From positions 1 to 64,000 of the forward strand of contig JAQXDK010000007.1 in NCBI GenBank assembly GCA_029251405.1: DNA of 64,000 nt. The letters are read 5' to 3'. The DNA comes from Flavobacteriales bacterium (GTDB lineage Bacteria > Bacteroidota > Bacteroidia > Flavobacteriales_D > Parvicellaceae). Below the pieces are notes generated by a model that was not told the origin of the DNA, did no database searches, and was given only the letters and a program-made list of their open reading frames with translations. Of the stretch, positions 30,214 through 39,539 are shown piece by piece (position 1 is the first letter of the stretch; each line of letters starts with the position of its first letter). Position numbers and translations under genes: made by a program.

Positions 30214-32682
30214 TTAAAATTCAAATTGTAAACCTATTGATGGGAGACGTGTTCCTGTAGTGTTCGAGATTCTGTTTAGTTGATATCTGTCCGGCTCATT
30301 CGGAACAGGTGGTAAGGTTAATTTATTTCCTTGAATATCTGTAGCAGCAACCCAGCTAGGAGGTAATTCAGCCTGATAATTATAAAGATTTTGAATATCT
30401 AAATATACATTTAGAGTTACTTTTTTCCAATACCATTTTTTATCGATTCTGATGTCTAAAGCGTGGTTTGATTTTAATCGTTCTCCATTTAGTCTATTGT
30501 AATCAAAAACACCAAATGAATTGACATCCCAAACGTAAGTGTATGAAGACGTAAGCGTGTCGTATGGTGTATAAGGGGATCCACCTGAAAATCTAAATTT
30601 CATTCCGATTTCCCAATCATTCTTTAACTTGATTCCTCCAGTTATACTCACAATATGTTTATTATCCCATGCAGAAGGTTTGTAGCTATCGCTTTTGTCT
30701 CTGAATTCACTTCTGACCCACGTGTAGGCCAATATCCCATAAAATGATTTATTTAATTTTTTTTGAGCTAAAAATTCTACACCATAAGATCTACCTTGTG
30801 ATGTACTGGTCACTGGCTCGTTACCAATGACTCCAAAGTCACCACCTAAATTGGCAAGTGATATACTATCGCCAAGTAAAAAAGGATAATTATCGTATAA
30901 TTTATAAAAACCCTCCAAAGTGATTTTGCTAAAATTTCCTGGATTTGTTTCTAATCCTAAAACAATATGTTTATTGGTTATATATGTAATTTCATTATTC
31001 TTATTTACTAAATCATTATTATTATTTCGATAACCCATTACGGTATACGCAGGTAATTGATAGTATTGACCTACGTTGAAATTTAAGCTGGTTTTTTCAC
31101 CTAATGCATAGGCCAAACTAAATCTGGGAGAGAGTTGTTTCAATGGGTTATTCATTTGTTTTGAGTAGGAATTTTGATCTATTCTCAATCCAAAAGATGC
31201 AATTAATTTATTTTCTAAAGCTTTTTTACTTACTTGACCAAACAAGCTGCTTTTAACAAAATTAAGTTTGGATTCGAAGCTTAGGGTATCTTCAATATTT
31301 TGATAAATAATTCTCTGATAGGTGCTGTTTTTAAATGTCACCTGCTCTAAACCAGTTCCAAAATTTATCTTCCAACCGTTTTGTCGTATAGTGTTTTCAA
31401 ATCTGAATTTATTTTCAATTTCTTCAGATTCATAATCTTGTATTAAATTTTCACTTTCCTCAATATTATTCCTGTATTTTACAGATCTGTTATTAAGATG
31501 ATTTCTTGAGAAAATGAAGTTTTGAAAGCTGTTATCTTTAAAATGTGTCCAATTGGCACCAACAGCATAGTTCCATTGGGTTGTAACGGGTAAATATCCA
31601 AGTATATAATTATTGTTTTTTATATCTAAAGAGTCTTGTAGAGTTAAAGTTTCTTTGGCAAGTATATTTTTATTAATACCTGTGTTCAAGACAAAATCAT
31701 CAATAGCTCCTAGTCCTACAAAAGTGATTTGATTTTTATCATCAATTTTAGTTTTGATTTTAAATTGAGAATCGTTGTAGGTTGGCAAGAAGGGGAGGCC
31801 TATTGCGCTAAAAAGTAACTGTAAATAAGATCTTCTAGCTGAAAATACAAAAGTTGTATTTTTAGATAAAGGGCCGTCTAAAGTTATTCCAAAATCACTT
31901 GATCCAATGGTTAATGTAGTTGCTAATCTTTCAGGATTACCATCTATTTGTTTAAATTCTAAAACCGAACTTAAAGTATTGCCTCTATTGGCAGGGAAAG
32001 CTCCAGAGTATAAATCAACCTCTCTAATAAAATTTACGTTTATCATTCCTACAGGACCTCCAGAAGATCCTTGTGTTGCAAAGTGGTTGATGTTTGGTAT
32101 CTCTATACCATCTAAATAGAATCTATTTTCATTCGGGGCTCCACCTCTAATTATGATGTCATTCCTAAATGAAACTGTAGAGGCAACTCCTGGTAGAGAT
32201 GTTATAACCTTAGAGATATCCCTATTACCACCAGGATTTCTATAAATCTCAGTAGCATTAATACTTCTTTTACTTACTGGACTTTCTTCGCTTTTTTGAA
32301 ACGGTGATGCGGTGATTTCAACTACTTCAAGAGATGTTGAAGTTTCTATAAGTTTAATATTCAAAATAGTTGGTTTATTAGGATTAACTATTATCTCTGT
32401 TATTGTAACAGGTTCGTAACCAACAAAAGAACATTTCACAGTGAACAAGCCAGGTTTTAAATTTTTAATTTCATAATTACCATCAAAATCAGTAGCTACA
32501 CCTGCATTAATTTGCTCTACAAATACATTTGCAAACGGTATAGATTCATTGTTTGTTGCATCGGTAACAGACCCTTTAATTACACTTGTTTGTCCTTTTG
32601 CATATTGCGTGCAAATGAAAAATAGTATTAATAAAGTACCTTTCTTTAAATGGTTAATTGTTGAGTTAACTGACTTGAACAT
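30214..32682 (-). CDS. TonB-dependent receptor with N-terminal carboxypeptidase-like domain
   Basis: An 822-residue outer-membrane receptor. The signal peptide ends near YAKGQ. Next is a carboxypeptidase-regulatory-like domain (residues ~33-115: IKGSVTDATNNESIPFANV and DFDGNYEIKNLKPG), then a plug domain (ISKVITSLPGVAS, FRNDIIIRGGAPNENRFYLDGIEIP in parts), and a 22-strand barrel that ends LPSIGLQFEF. There is no partner SusD gene, so it is probably not a polysaccharide-uptake pair. Substrate unknown; the neighbouring carotenoid and Fe-S genes do not decide it. It is divergent from the carH-like gene. Confidence 0.9.
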   Translation of the reverse strand: MFKSVNSTINHLKKGTLLILFFICTQYAKGQTSVIKGSVTDATNNESIPFANVFVEQINAGVATDFDGNYEIKNLKPGLFTVKCSFVGYEPVTITEIIVNPNKPTILNIKLIETSTSLEVVEITASPFQKSEESPVSKRSINATEIYRNPGGNRDISKVITSLPGVASTVSFRNDIIIRGGAPNENRFYLDGIEIPNINHFATQGSSGGPVGMINVNFIREVDLYSGAFPANRGNTLSSVLEFKQIDGNPERLATTLTIGSSDFGITLDGPLSKNTTFVFSARRSYLQLLFSAIGLPFLPTYNDSQFKIKTKIDDKNQITFVGLGAIDDFVLNTGINKNILAKETLTLQDSLDIKNNNYILGYLPVTTQWNYAVGANWTHFKDNSFQNFIFSRNHLNNRSVKYRNNIEESENLIQDYESEEIENKFRFENTIRQNGWKINFGTGLEQVTFKNSTYQRIIYQNIEDTLSFESKLNFVKSSLFGQVSKKALENKLIASFGLRIDQNSYSKQMNNPLKQLSPRFSLAYALGEKTSLNFNVGQYYQLPAYTVMGYRNNNNDLVNKNNEITYITNKHIVLGLETNPGNFSKITLEGFYKLYDNYPFLLGDSISLANLGGDFGVIGNEPVTSTSQGRSYGVEFLAQKKLNKSFYGILAYTWVRSEFRDKSDSYKPSAWDNKHIVSITGGIKLKNDWEIGMKFRFSGGSPYTPYDTLTSSYTYVWDVNSFGVFDYNRLNGERLKSNHALDIRIDKKWYWKKVTLNVYLDIQNLYNYQAELPPSWVAATDIQGNKLTLPPVPNEPDRYQLNRISNTTGTRLPSIGLQFEF

Positions 32683-32696
32683 CTATAATTGTTAAT

Positions 32697-32704
32697 TAAA
32701 TTTA
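32697..32704 (-). promoter_or_regulatory. Likely -7 box for the TonB receptor
   Basis: TAAATTTA (a self-complementary form of TAnnTTTG with final A) ends 14 nt before the receptor's ATG on the minus strand. Confidence 0.35.
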
Positions 32705-32770
32705 TATTTTGTTTATAATTTTTCGAGCAATATTAAACAAAATTCTTTAAATCTCTTGTTTTATTAATAA

Positions 32771-32800
32771 TGTTTAAGTAATTTAGCTAAAAATTAAACA
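32771..32800 (+). promoter_or_regulatory. Inverted repeat at the head of the carotenoid operon, candidate CarH operator
   Basis: Perfect 7-bp arms, TGTTTAA (32771-32777) and TTAAACA (32794-32800), flank a 16-nt spacer and end 1 bp before the carH-like ATG. CarH and other MerR-family repressors bind inverted or repeated sites over their own promoter. The position suits autorepression of the whole operon. Binding is inferred only. Confidence 0.4.
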
Positions 32801-32801
32801 A

Positions 32802-33680
32802 ATGCAGACTTACTCCATTGCAGATTTAGAAAAGCTATCAGGTATCAAATCCCATACTATTAGAATTTGGGAAAAAAGATATAATATTGTTAGTCCTGAA
32901 AGGACAGATACTAATATAAGAGCTTACAACGATGACCAGTTAAAAAAGATTTTAAATATTTCTTTCCTTATTAACAATGGTTTGAAAATTAGTAAAATAG
33001 CATCGTTAAGTTTGGATGAATTATCATCTAAAGTATTATCACTAACCTCTAGTACAGATTCTTTTGAAGCCCAAATAAATGACTTTGTCATTTGTTCACT
33101 TCAATTTGATGAACCGCTTTTCGAAAATACTTACAATGGATTAAGAAAAAATCACACGCTCTCTTACATTTATGAAAACATTTTTATACCAACTCTAAGA
33201 AGAATTGGTGCCTTGTGGTCATCTGGAGAACTTTTTCCTGCGCAAGAACATTTTTTATCCAATTTGATAAAACAAAAATTTTATCATGCTATTGAAGATG
33301 CAGATTCGAAAATCAAAATGGGAAAGAAAGCCTATTTATTCCTGCCACCTTGGGAAGATCATGATTTTGCACTACTATATTCTAACATGGTTCTCAAGGA
33401 AAATGGTTTTGATGTTGTCAATGTTGGTAAAACAATTTCTTTTGATAGCATTCTACAGTGTATAGAAAAAATTAAACCAGATATTTTATTTACAACTTTT
33501 ATTGTTGGTCAAAAAGTTACTCTATTACAAAAATTTTGCGATGACTTACATAATCATTCAAAAACTAAATTATTTTTTGCTGGCAACCCTGATTTACTTA
33601 GATTGGTAAATACTCATGGAAAAGTATTTTATTCATTAGACGAGTTTGATCGTTTCTTTAATAATTCGTCTCTAAATTGA
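32802..33680 (+). CDS. CarH-like MerR-family regulator with B12-binding domain
   Basis: Predicted light-responsive repressor of carotenoid genes. Residues 1-70 form a MerR winged helix ([31 protein letters not shown]). Residues ~90-165 match the helical capping domain of B12 photoreceptors, with Trp139, nine residues, then Glu149-His150, the W-x9-EH pattern of CarH. Residues ~175-285 match the cobalamin-binding Rossmann domain: PPWEDHDFA has Glu185 and His187, the expected axial ligand in E-x-H-x-x-G, though the Gly is Ala190. The later GG motif is weak (FFAGN). It is first in the crt operon and its stop overlaps crtI as TTGA. Confidence 0.85.
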   Translation: MQTYSIADLEKLSGIKSHTIRIWEKRYNIVSPERTDTNIRAYNDDQLKKILNISFLINNGLKISKIASLSLDELSSKVLSLTSSTDSFEAQINDFVICSLQFDEPLFENTYNGLRKNHTLSYIYENIFIPTLRRIGALWSSGELFPAQEHFLSNLIKQKFYHAIEDADSKIKMGKKAYLFLPPWEDHDFALLYSNMVLKENGFDVVNVGKTISFDSILQCIEKIKPDILFTTFIVGQKVTLLQKFCDDLHNHSKTKLFFAGNPDLLRLVNTHGKVFYSLDEFDRFFNNSSLN

Positions 33681-35155
33681 AAAAAATAGCTGTAATAGGC
33701 TCGGGTTTTGCAGGATTAACTTCTGCCATTGAACTGGCGAATCTTGGATATGATGTTACAGTTTTTGAAAAAAACTCTCAAGCTGGAGGTAGGGCTAGAA
33801 AGTTTGATGCTGAAGGTTTTATATTTGATATGGGACCAAGTTGGTATTGGATGCCCGATGTTTTCGAAAAATTTTTTCACAGACATGGAAAAAAAATCGA
33901 AGATTATTACCAATTAGTGAAACTTGACCCTGGCTTTTCTGTTGTTTACGGAAAAAATGATGCTATCGAAGTCCCTTCTTCTTTTGATAAATTAGTTGAT
34001 ATTTTTGAAGGCATTGAATCTGGAAGTGGATCTAAACTTAAAAAGTTTATGTCAAAGGCAGAAACAAAATATAAAATTGGAATGGATAGCCTTGTCTATA
34101 AACCATCTCATTCAATTTTTGAATTTGTTAATGGAAAAGTCTTGAAAGGACTTTTTCAATTAAACGTTTTTACAAATTTCAGATCCTACGTAAAAAAATA
34201 CTTTACCAATCCCAAGTTGACTAAATTAATGGAATTTCCAATTTTATTTTTAGGAGCTACTCCACAAAACACTCCAGCTCTATACTCATTAATGAATTAT
34301 TCTGGATTGTATCAGGGCACTTATTATCCCATGGGAGGTTTTCATGAAATAATTTTAGGACTTTCAAAACTCGCTAATGAAAAAGGTGTGAAATTTAAGT
34401 TTTCATCAAATGTTGAAAAAATCAGTATTACTTCTGAAAAAGTTAATGACATAACTGTCAACGGGAAAAAAATAAATTTTGACGGTGTTGTAGCTGCTGC
34501 TGACTACAATCATGTTGAGCAAGTATTGTTGGAACCTAAATTTAGAAACTATTCAAATGAATATTGGGACAATAGAGAAATGGCCCCATCTAGTTTATTA
34601 TTTTATGTCGGGTTGAATAAGAAACTTGGTAATGTAAAACATCATAATCTTTTTTTTGATGAGGACTTTGATGAACACGCTAAAGAAATCTACGACGATC
34701 CACAGTGGCCAAAAAAACCTTTATTTTATTTAAGCTGTCCATCAATTACAGACCCATCTGTTGCTCCAGAAGGTAAAGAAAATCTAATGTTTTTAATACC
34801 TCTTGCCCCAGGTTTAAAAGATACAGAAGACATGAGAGAAACATATTTTAAAATCATTTTAGATCGATTACATCAACTAACTGGTAATAAAATCGAAAAA
34901 GATATTATTTTTAAAAAATCATATTGTGTCAATGATTTTAAAAGTGATTATAACGCATTCAAAGGAAACGCCTACGGTTTGGCAAATACCCTCAGACAAA
35001 CCGCAGTTTTAAAGCCAGCCATGAGAAATAAAAAAGTAAAGAATTTGTACTACACTGGTCAACTAACTGTTCCAGGCCCAGGTGTGCCGCCTTCAATAAT
35101 TTCGGGGCAAATCGTTGCTAATGAGATTCATAAACAATTAAAAAAAGCTTCATGA
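33677..35155 (+). CDS. crtI: Phytoene desaturase
   Basis: FAD-dependent enzyme that desaturates phytoene to lycopene at the membrane. The 492-residue protein begins with the dinucleotide fold [17 protein letters not shown] and the [10 protein letters not shown] motif, has [18 protein letters not shown], and ends with the CrtI signature [20 protein letters not shown], here given in parts ([19 protein letters not shown]). The start is TTG in a TTGA overlap with the carH-like stop. The crtB gene overlaps its end by 4 bp, so the desaturase and synthase are translated together. Confidence 0.96.
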   Translation: MKKIAVIGSGFAGLTSAIELANLGYDVTVFEKNSQAGGRARKFDAEGFIFDMGPSWYWMPDVFEKFFHRHGKKIEDYYQLVKLDPGFSVVYGKNDAIEVPSSFDKLVDIFEGIESGSGSKLKKFMSKAETKYKIGMDSLVYKPSHSIFEFVNGKVLKGLFQLNVFTNFRSYVKKYFTNPKLTKLMEFPILFLGATPQNTPALYSLMNYSGLYQGTYYPMGGFHEIILGLSKLANEKGVKFKFSSNVEKISITSEKVNDITVNGKKINFDGVVAAADYNHVEQVLLEPKFRNYSNEYWDNREMAPSSLLFYVGLNKKLGNVKHHNLFFDEDFDEHAKEIYDDPQWPKKPLFYLSCPSITDPSVAPEGKENLMFLIPLAPGLKDTEDMRETYFKIILDRLHQLTGNKIEKDIIFKKSYCVNDFKSDYNAFKGNAYGLANTLRQTAVLKPAMRNKKVKNLYYTGQLTVPGPGVPPSIISGQIVANEIHKQLKKAS

Positions 35156-35988
35156 TAAATTTATACCACCAAATCTCCAAAGAAACCAGTAAAAGCATAA
35201 CCCGCTTATATAGCACGAGTTTTTCTTTTGGAATCAAGTTACTAGATAAAAGTATACACGACGATATTTATTCTATTTACGGTTTTGTTCGTTTAGCTGA
35301 TGAGATCGTAGATACTTTTCATAATTTTCCAAAGGCTGAGTTGTTGCAAGAGTTCAAAGAAGACACTTACAAATCCATCGATAGAAAAATAAGTGTTAAC
35401 CCTGTCTTACATGCTTTTCAAATGGTTGTAAACAAATATTCTATAGATCTTAAATTAGTTGATAAATTTTTACATAGCATGGAACAAGATTTAGACGACA
35501 TTCACTATTCAAATGATGCCTACCAAGATTATATAGTTGGTTCTGCTGAGGTGGTTGGTTTAATGTGCTTGAAAGTTTTTGTTAACGGTAACCAACCTTT
35601 ATATGAAAATTTAGAAGATTCAGCTCGAAGATTAGGTGCTGCATTCCAAAAAATTAACTTTTTAAGAGACGTTAAGGCTGATTATCAAGAATTAGGTAGA
35701 ACTTATTTTCCAGGGGTTGATTTAGAGAAATTTACTCGAATTGAAAAACTAAAAATTGAAGTAGATATCCAAGATGATTTTAAGCATGCTTTAGAAGGTA
35801 TTATTAAGCTACCTTCCTCTTCGAAACTTGGTGTGTATGTTGCCTACAGATACTACTACTCACTTTTCAAGAAAATTAAGAAAATTTCGTCTGAAAGATT
35901 AATGGAAGAAAGAATAAGAGTTCCAAACACTAAAAAGTTATATATTACCTTTGAGTCGATGTTTCAAAATCGTTTTAATTGGATTTAA
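35152..35988 (+). CDS. crtB: Phytoene synthase
   Basis: Joins two geranylgeranyl diphosphates head to head to make phytoene. The 278-residue protein has the two Asp-rich metal sites of squalene/phytoene synthases: VRLADEIVD near residue 47 and LRDVKAD near residue 182, plus [21 protein letters not shown] and [13 protein letters not shown]. It starts in an ATGA overlap with crtI. The synthase for GGPP (crtE) is not in the window. Confidence 0.96.
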   Translation: MINLYHQISKETSKSITRLYSTSFSFGIKLLDKSIHDDIYSIYGFVRLADEIVDTFHNFPKAELLQEFKEDTYKSIDRKISVNPVLHAFQMVVNKYSIDLKLVDKFLHSMEQDLDDIHYSNDAYQDYIVGSAEVVGLMCLKVFVNGNQPLYENLEDSARRLGAAFQKINFLRDVKADYQELGRTYFPGVDLEKFTRIEKLKIEVDIQDDFKHALEGIIKLPSSSKLGVYVAYRYYYSLFKKIKKISSERLMEERIRVPNTKKLYITFESMFQNRFNWI

Positions 35989-36434
35989 TTAACCTAACAA
36001 TTTTAGTAGTTACTTTTTTTTCTATGGAAGCTGTAGCCTGGTTAACCCATAGATACATTATGCATGGATTTTTCTGGTATTTTCATAAAGATCACCACAC
36101 AAGAGAAAACAAAGGGTTTTTCGAAAAAAATGACTTTTTCTTTTTAATATTTGCTTTGCCTGGTTCTATACTTATAATGTATGGGATTGAAACAGGAATA
36201 ATTTTTTTTCCATTCTGGATTGGTTTGGGTATTACTGTTTATGGGTTTGCATATTTTTTTGTCCATGATTTATTCATTCATCAAAGAATAAAAGTTCTCA
36301 AAAATACCAAAAACAAATATCTTCTTGGAATAAGAAGAGGCCACAAGGTGCATCATAAAAAACTATCAAAAGAAGATGGAAAGTGTTTCGGTATGTTATT
36401 CGTCCCATTGAAATACTTTAAACAGTACAAATAA
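35979..36434 (+). CDS. crtZ: Beta-carotene hydroxylase CrtZ
   Basis: Diiron membrane hydroxylase that adds the 3 and 3' hydroxyls to beta-carotene to make zeaxanthin. The 151-residue protein has about four hydrophobic segments and the family's His clusters: HRYIMHGFFWYFHKDHH, HDLFIHQR and RGHKVHHKK. The start is TTG, overlapping the crtB stop by 10 bp. Length and motifs are normal for bacterial CrtZ. Confidence 0.94.
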   Translation: MDLINLTILVVTFFSMEAVAWLTHRYIMHGFFWYFHKDHHTRENKGFFEKNDFFFLIFALPGSILIMYGIETGIIFFPFWIGLGITVYGFAYFFVHDLFIHQRIKVLKNTKNKYLLGIRRGHKVHHKKLSKEDGKCFGMLFVPLKYFKQYK

Positions 36435-36439
36435 TACCC

Positions 36440-37141
36440 ATGCATCATTATCTGTATTTAACAGTTCTTCTTTCTTCTTTCGTAGTTCCTTTCATTTTTT
36501 CTTTTCATAAGAAATTACAATTTCATCGTCATTATAAGTCTTTAGCTATCGGGTTACTTTCAATGATAGTAGTTTTCATACCGTGGGATATTTGGTTTAC
36601 AGATTTGGGTGTTTGGGGTTTTAATCCGTATTATCTTTCTGGTATTTACTTTTTTAATCTCCCTTTAGAGGAATGCCTTTTTTTTATTTTAATTCCTTAC
36701 TGTTGTATTTTTACTTATCATGTTGTTTGGACATTATCTAAAAACAAATCCTTTAAACCAATGAGAAAAACTACTTATACTTTTAGCTTGGTTTTATTCA
36801 TCTGTGGCATGTTTTGTATTGGAAAAGTATATACATTTTACACTTTTATAGGTTTATCAATAGTTTTTCTTGTGGCTCCATATGTAGTTAATATGCGTGT
36901 GTTTTTTAAAACATTTATAATTTTAATAATTCCTTTTCTAATTGTTAACGGAATTTTAACGGGTAGTTTAATCGACGATCAAATTGTGTGGTACAACAAT
37001 GAAAACAATCTAGGAATTAGATTGTTTACGATTCCTTTAGAAGATATTTTTTACAATTGTTTTATGCTATTATTAGTGATGATGGGTTACCAATCATCCT
37101 TGAATAAAAAATCTGATTTAGATTCTGAAATTAGCCTTTAA
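36440..37141 (+). CDS. crtY: Lycopene beta-cyclase, fused CrtYc-CrtYd type
   Basis: Cyclises both ends of lycopene to beta-carotene. The 233-residue membrane protein is two tandem lycopene-cyclase domains: the first has PWDIWFTDLGVWGFNP and FNLPLEECLFFILIPY; the second repeats the pattern with GIRLFTIPLEDIFYNCF. This is the CrtYcd fusion of actinobacterial and fungal heritage that many flavobacteria also carry, not the FAD-dependent CrtY. It is last in the carotenoid operon. Its 3' end overlaps the convergent arsC-like gene by 24 bp. Confidence 0.9.
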   Translation: MHHYLYLTVLLSSFVVPFIFSFHKKLQFHRHYKSLAIGLLSMIVVFIPWDIWFTDLGVWGFNPYYLSGIYFFNLPLEECLFFILIPYCCIFTYHVVWTLSKNKSFKPMRKTTYTFSLVLFICGMFCIGKVYTFYTFIGLSIVFLVAPYVVNMRVFFKTFIILIIPFLIVNGILTGSLIDDQIVWYNNENNLGIRLFTIPLEDIFYNCFMLLLVMMGYQSSLNKKSDLDSEISL

Positions 37142-37552
37142 ATATTCTTCAGAAAAATTCTTTATTTCTTGCCGGCAGTTGTCAAACTCAAGTTGGATTT
37201 CCTCTTTATTTCCAACAACTTTCGAAGGGTCTTTAAAGTTTTGATGTGTGAAATGTGTTTTTTTTAAAAAAACTGGACAACTTTCATTTGCGTGATCACA
37301 AACCGTTATAACATGTGTTATATTTTCATTAATATATTCATCTATCTTATTTGAAGTCTGACTACTAATATCAATATGGTCTTTTAGCATAATTTCTGCT
37401 GCCATAGGATTAATGCCTTCAGCTTTAATACCTGCACTTAGAATATTGATTTTTAATTTCATTTTATTCTTAAAGAATTTAAAATAGCCTTCAGCAATTT
37501 GACTTCTACAACTATTACCAGTACAAATTATAAGAATGTTAGTGTTTTCCAT
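37118..37552 (-). CDS. arsC: ArsC-like arsenate reductase, low-molecular-weight phosphatase fold
   Basis: A 144-residue enzyme probably reducing arsenate to arsenite with thioredoxin. The P-loop ICTGNSCRSQIAEG gives Cys10 and Arg16. A second pair, Cys85 and Cys92 in VCDHANESC, keeps the C-x6-C spacing of the redox Cys pair in Staphylococcus ArsC, which plain tyrosine phosphatases lack. DPSKVVGNKEEIQLEF matches the C-terminal region. No arsenite pump or ArsR gene is next to it. Confidence 0.86.
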   Translation of the reverse strand: MENTNILIICTGNSCRSQIAEGYFKFFKNKMKLKINILSAGIKAEGINPMAAEIMLKDHIDISSQTSNKIDEYINENITHVITVCDHANESCPVFLKKTHFTHQNFKDPSKVVGNKEEIQLEFDNCRQEIKNFSEEYLKANFRI

Positions 37553-37557
37553 CAGTT

Positions 37558-37565
37558 CAAATTTA
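37558..37565 (-). promoter_or_regulatory. Bacteroidota -7 box for the arsC-like gene
   Basis: The minus strand reads TAAATTTG, exact TAnnTTTG, ending 5 nt before the ATG at 37552. A leaderless transcript is expected. Confidence 0.6.
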
Positions 37566-37578
37566 GTATTTAAGTTGT

Positions 37579-37586
37579 TATCTTTG
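37579..37586 (+). promoter_or_regulatory. Bacteroidota -7 box for the histidine kinase
   Basis: TATCTTTG, exact TAnnTTTG, ends 14 nt before the ATG at 37601. It is divergent from the arsC-like promoter within a 48-bp gap. Confidence 0.6.
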
Positions 37587-37600
37587 TTATTATTTAGCTA

Positions 37601-38641
37601 ATGAAAATAAACACTCCCTTAAAAGTTACAGCATTAATTTCACTTGTAACCGCATTAATTTTGGTCGCTTGCTTATACTTCGTATCAGTTTTTAATAATA
37701 TTGAGATCACTCTTGGTATTTACTTTCTTATATTCTTTATTTTTTTAAGCTTTTCAGCTATCACTACTTATATACTTCTGGAGTTCTTTATAAATAGAAA
37801 AATTCGTCTTTTATTTAGAATGGTCCAGGACTATAAAGTTTCTAATTCTGATTTTAAACTCAGCATGAGTGAGGATGTACTATCTACAAGTGAGGTGAGA
37901 ATATTACAACTAGCTAAAAGAAGCAGTGAAGAATTACTCAAGCTTAAGTCTGAAGAGAAATTTAGGAGAGAATTTATTGGAAATTTAGCTCACGAGTTAA
38001 AAACACCTATTTTCAGCATACAAGGTTATATATTAACATTATTAGAAGGTGGTCTTGAAGACCCTAGTGTGAATCGTAAATTTTTAGATCGATCGCTAAA
38101 GGGGGTAGATAGAATGAATAAAATAGTAATGGACTTAGATATGATTTCTAGATTCGAGTCTGATAGGGTAAATATGAAGTTTGGCGACTATAATTTGGTT
38201 GAATTGTGTCAAGAAATTTTTGATGGTTTAGAACTTAAGGCCCAAGAGAAAAATATTTCTCTAAAATTTGCAGAAAACTATTTGAATCCGATTATAGTTA
38301 AATGCGACAGAGATAAAATAGGTCAAGTGATTCAAAACCTAGTTGTCAACGCAATTAACTACTCGGACGCTGGGTCAGAAATTATCATAAGGTTTTTAGA
38401 CATTGAGTCAAATATTTTAATCGAAGTTGAAGATAATGGGTTAGGTATCAATCAAAAACACATAAGTAGACTTTTTGAGCGTTTTTATCGAGTAGATAAA
38501 AGTAGAGCTAGAAATGAAGGTGGTACTGGTTTGGGACTTTCAATTGTAAAACATATTGTTGAATCTCACGGCCACACTGTTCAAGTGAGAAGCACAGAGG
38601 GTGAAGGTTCAATTTTTTTCTTTACCTTAACAAAAAATTAA
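37601..38641 (+). CDS. Sensor histidine kinase, PhoR-like, orphan
   Basis: A 346-residue membrane kinase. Two hydrophobic segments at about residues 10-30 and 38-62 enclose a very short extracytoplasmic loop. The HisKA domain has His131 in IGNLAHELKTPIFS, and the ATPase domain has NAINYSDAG, VEDNGLGI, LFERFYRVDKSRA and GGTGLGLSIVKH. The architecture is that of PhoR. No response regulator gene adjoins it, so its partner lies elsewhere. The lipoprotein genes follow after 10 bp and may be cotranscribed. Confidence 0.9.
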   Translation: MKINTPLKVTALISLVTALILVACLYFVSVFNNIEITLGIYFLIFFIFLSFSAITTYILLEFFINRKIRLLFRMVQDYKVSNSDFKLSMSEDVLSTSEVRILQLAKRSSEELLKLKSEEKFRREFIGNLAHELKTPIFSIQGYILTLLEGGLEDPSVNRKFLDRSLKGVDRMNKIVMDLDMISRFESDRVNMKFGDYNLVELCQEIFDGLELKAQEKNISLKFAENYLNPIIVKCDRDKIGQVIQNLVVNAINYSDAGSEIIIRFLDIESNILIEVEDNGLGINQKHISRLFERFYRVDKSRARNEGGTGLGLSIVKHIVESHGHTVQVRSTEGEGSIFFFTLTKN

Positions 38642-38651
38642 ATTTAATATT

Positions 38652-39533
38652 ATGATAAGCTTTTACAGATTAAGTTCTTTATTGTTAGTTATGACAATGT
38701 TTTTTTCAAGTTGTTCAAAAGAAGGTTGTACGGATCCTATTGCAGAAAATTACGATGCTGATGCAAAAAATGATGATGGAAATTGCGAATATATTTTGGG
38801 ATGTATGGACGAGAGTAGCATTGCTTACAATAGTTTAGCGACTAAAGATGACGGCAGCTGTGTTTACCTGGACAATACTAAAAGATCTTTAGTTTTTAAA
38901 GCTACTGCAACATGGTGTACCTACTGCGGAGAATGGGGAGCGGAATATGTTAATAATATTTATGCTGATTTCTCTGGAGATGCTGAGGTAATTGCTCTTC
39001 ATAGCAATGACGATTTTTCAGTTGATATCGGATATAACTTTTTGTCTACACTTAATCCTTCAGGAGTTCCTTCTTTTTATTTAGGTTTAAATCCGATGGG
39101 TAATGCTGGTTACGGTAACGTTTCTAACCTTATAACTTCAGAGCTTTCCAATCCAAGTCAAGTTTCTATGGCTGTTACTTACACGGTTGAAAATGGAGAA
39201 ATGAATATAAAGGTTCTATCACAATTAGAAAATCAATTTGCTGGTGACAATTGTTATTTAGCTATGTATGTCATGGAAGATGGACAAGTTGCTCCACAAG
39301 AGGTAAATGGAACAGGAACAGTTTCAAATTTTGTTCACAATCATATATTACGTTCAGAAGCTAACGGTTCTACTTTTGGTGTTCCAATATCATTTACAAA
39401 TGGGATAAACAATACTGAAATCACAACACCATTGGTGCCTAATTCTATTTGGACGCATGAGAATTTATATGTAATTGCAGTAATTTGGAAACAAAACGGA
39501 AATTCTTACGATTTCATCAATTTAAGAAGGTAA
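38652..39533 (+). CDS. Omp28-like lipoprotein with thioredoxin-type CxxC and two GC-DDGSC-Y repeats
   Basis: A 293-residue lipoprotein (lipobox FFSSC, Cys21). Two tandem ~23-residue Cys repeats follow at 25-47 (GCTDPIAENYD...DDGNCEY) and 50-72 (GCMDESSIAYN...DDGSCVY), a motif known from secreted Bacteroidota proteins. Then comes a thioredoxin-like fold with WCTYC (88-92) and GVPSFYLGL, which has the cis-Pro expected of that fold. The rest is beta-rich as in Omp28. Possibly an exported disulphide or redox protein at the cell surface. The next gene is a paralogue. Confidence 0.72.
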   Translation: MISFYRLSSLLLVMTMFFSSCSKEGCTDPIAENYDADAKNDDGNCEYILGCMDESSIAYNSLATKDDGSCVYLDNTKRSLVFKATATWCTYCGEWGAEYVNNIYADFSGDAEVIALHSNDDFSVDIGYNFLSTLNPSGVPSFYLGLNPMGNAGYGNVSNLITSELSNPSQVSMAVTYTVENGEMNIKVLSQLENQFAGDNCYLAMYVMEDGQVAPQEVNGTGTVSNFVHNHILRSEANGSTFGVPISFTNGINNTEITTPLVPNSIWTHENLYVIAVIWKQNGNSYDFINLRR

Positions 39534-39539
39534 TCAGCT

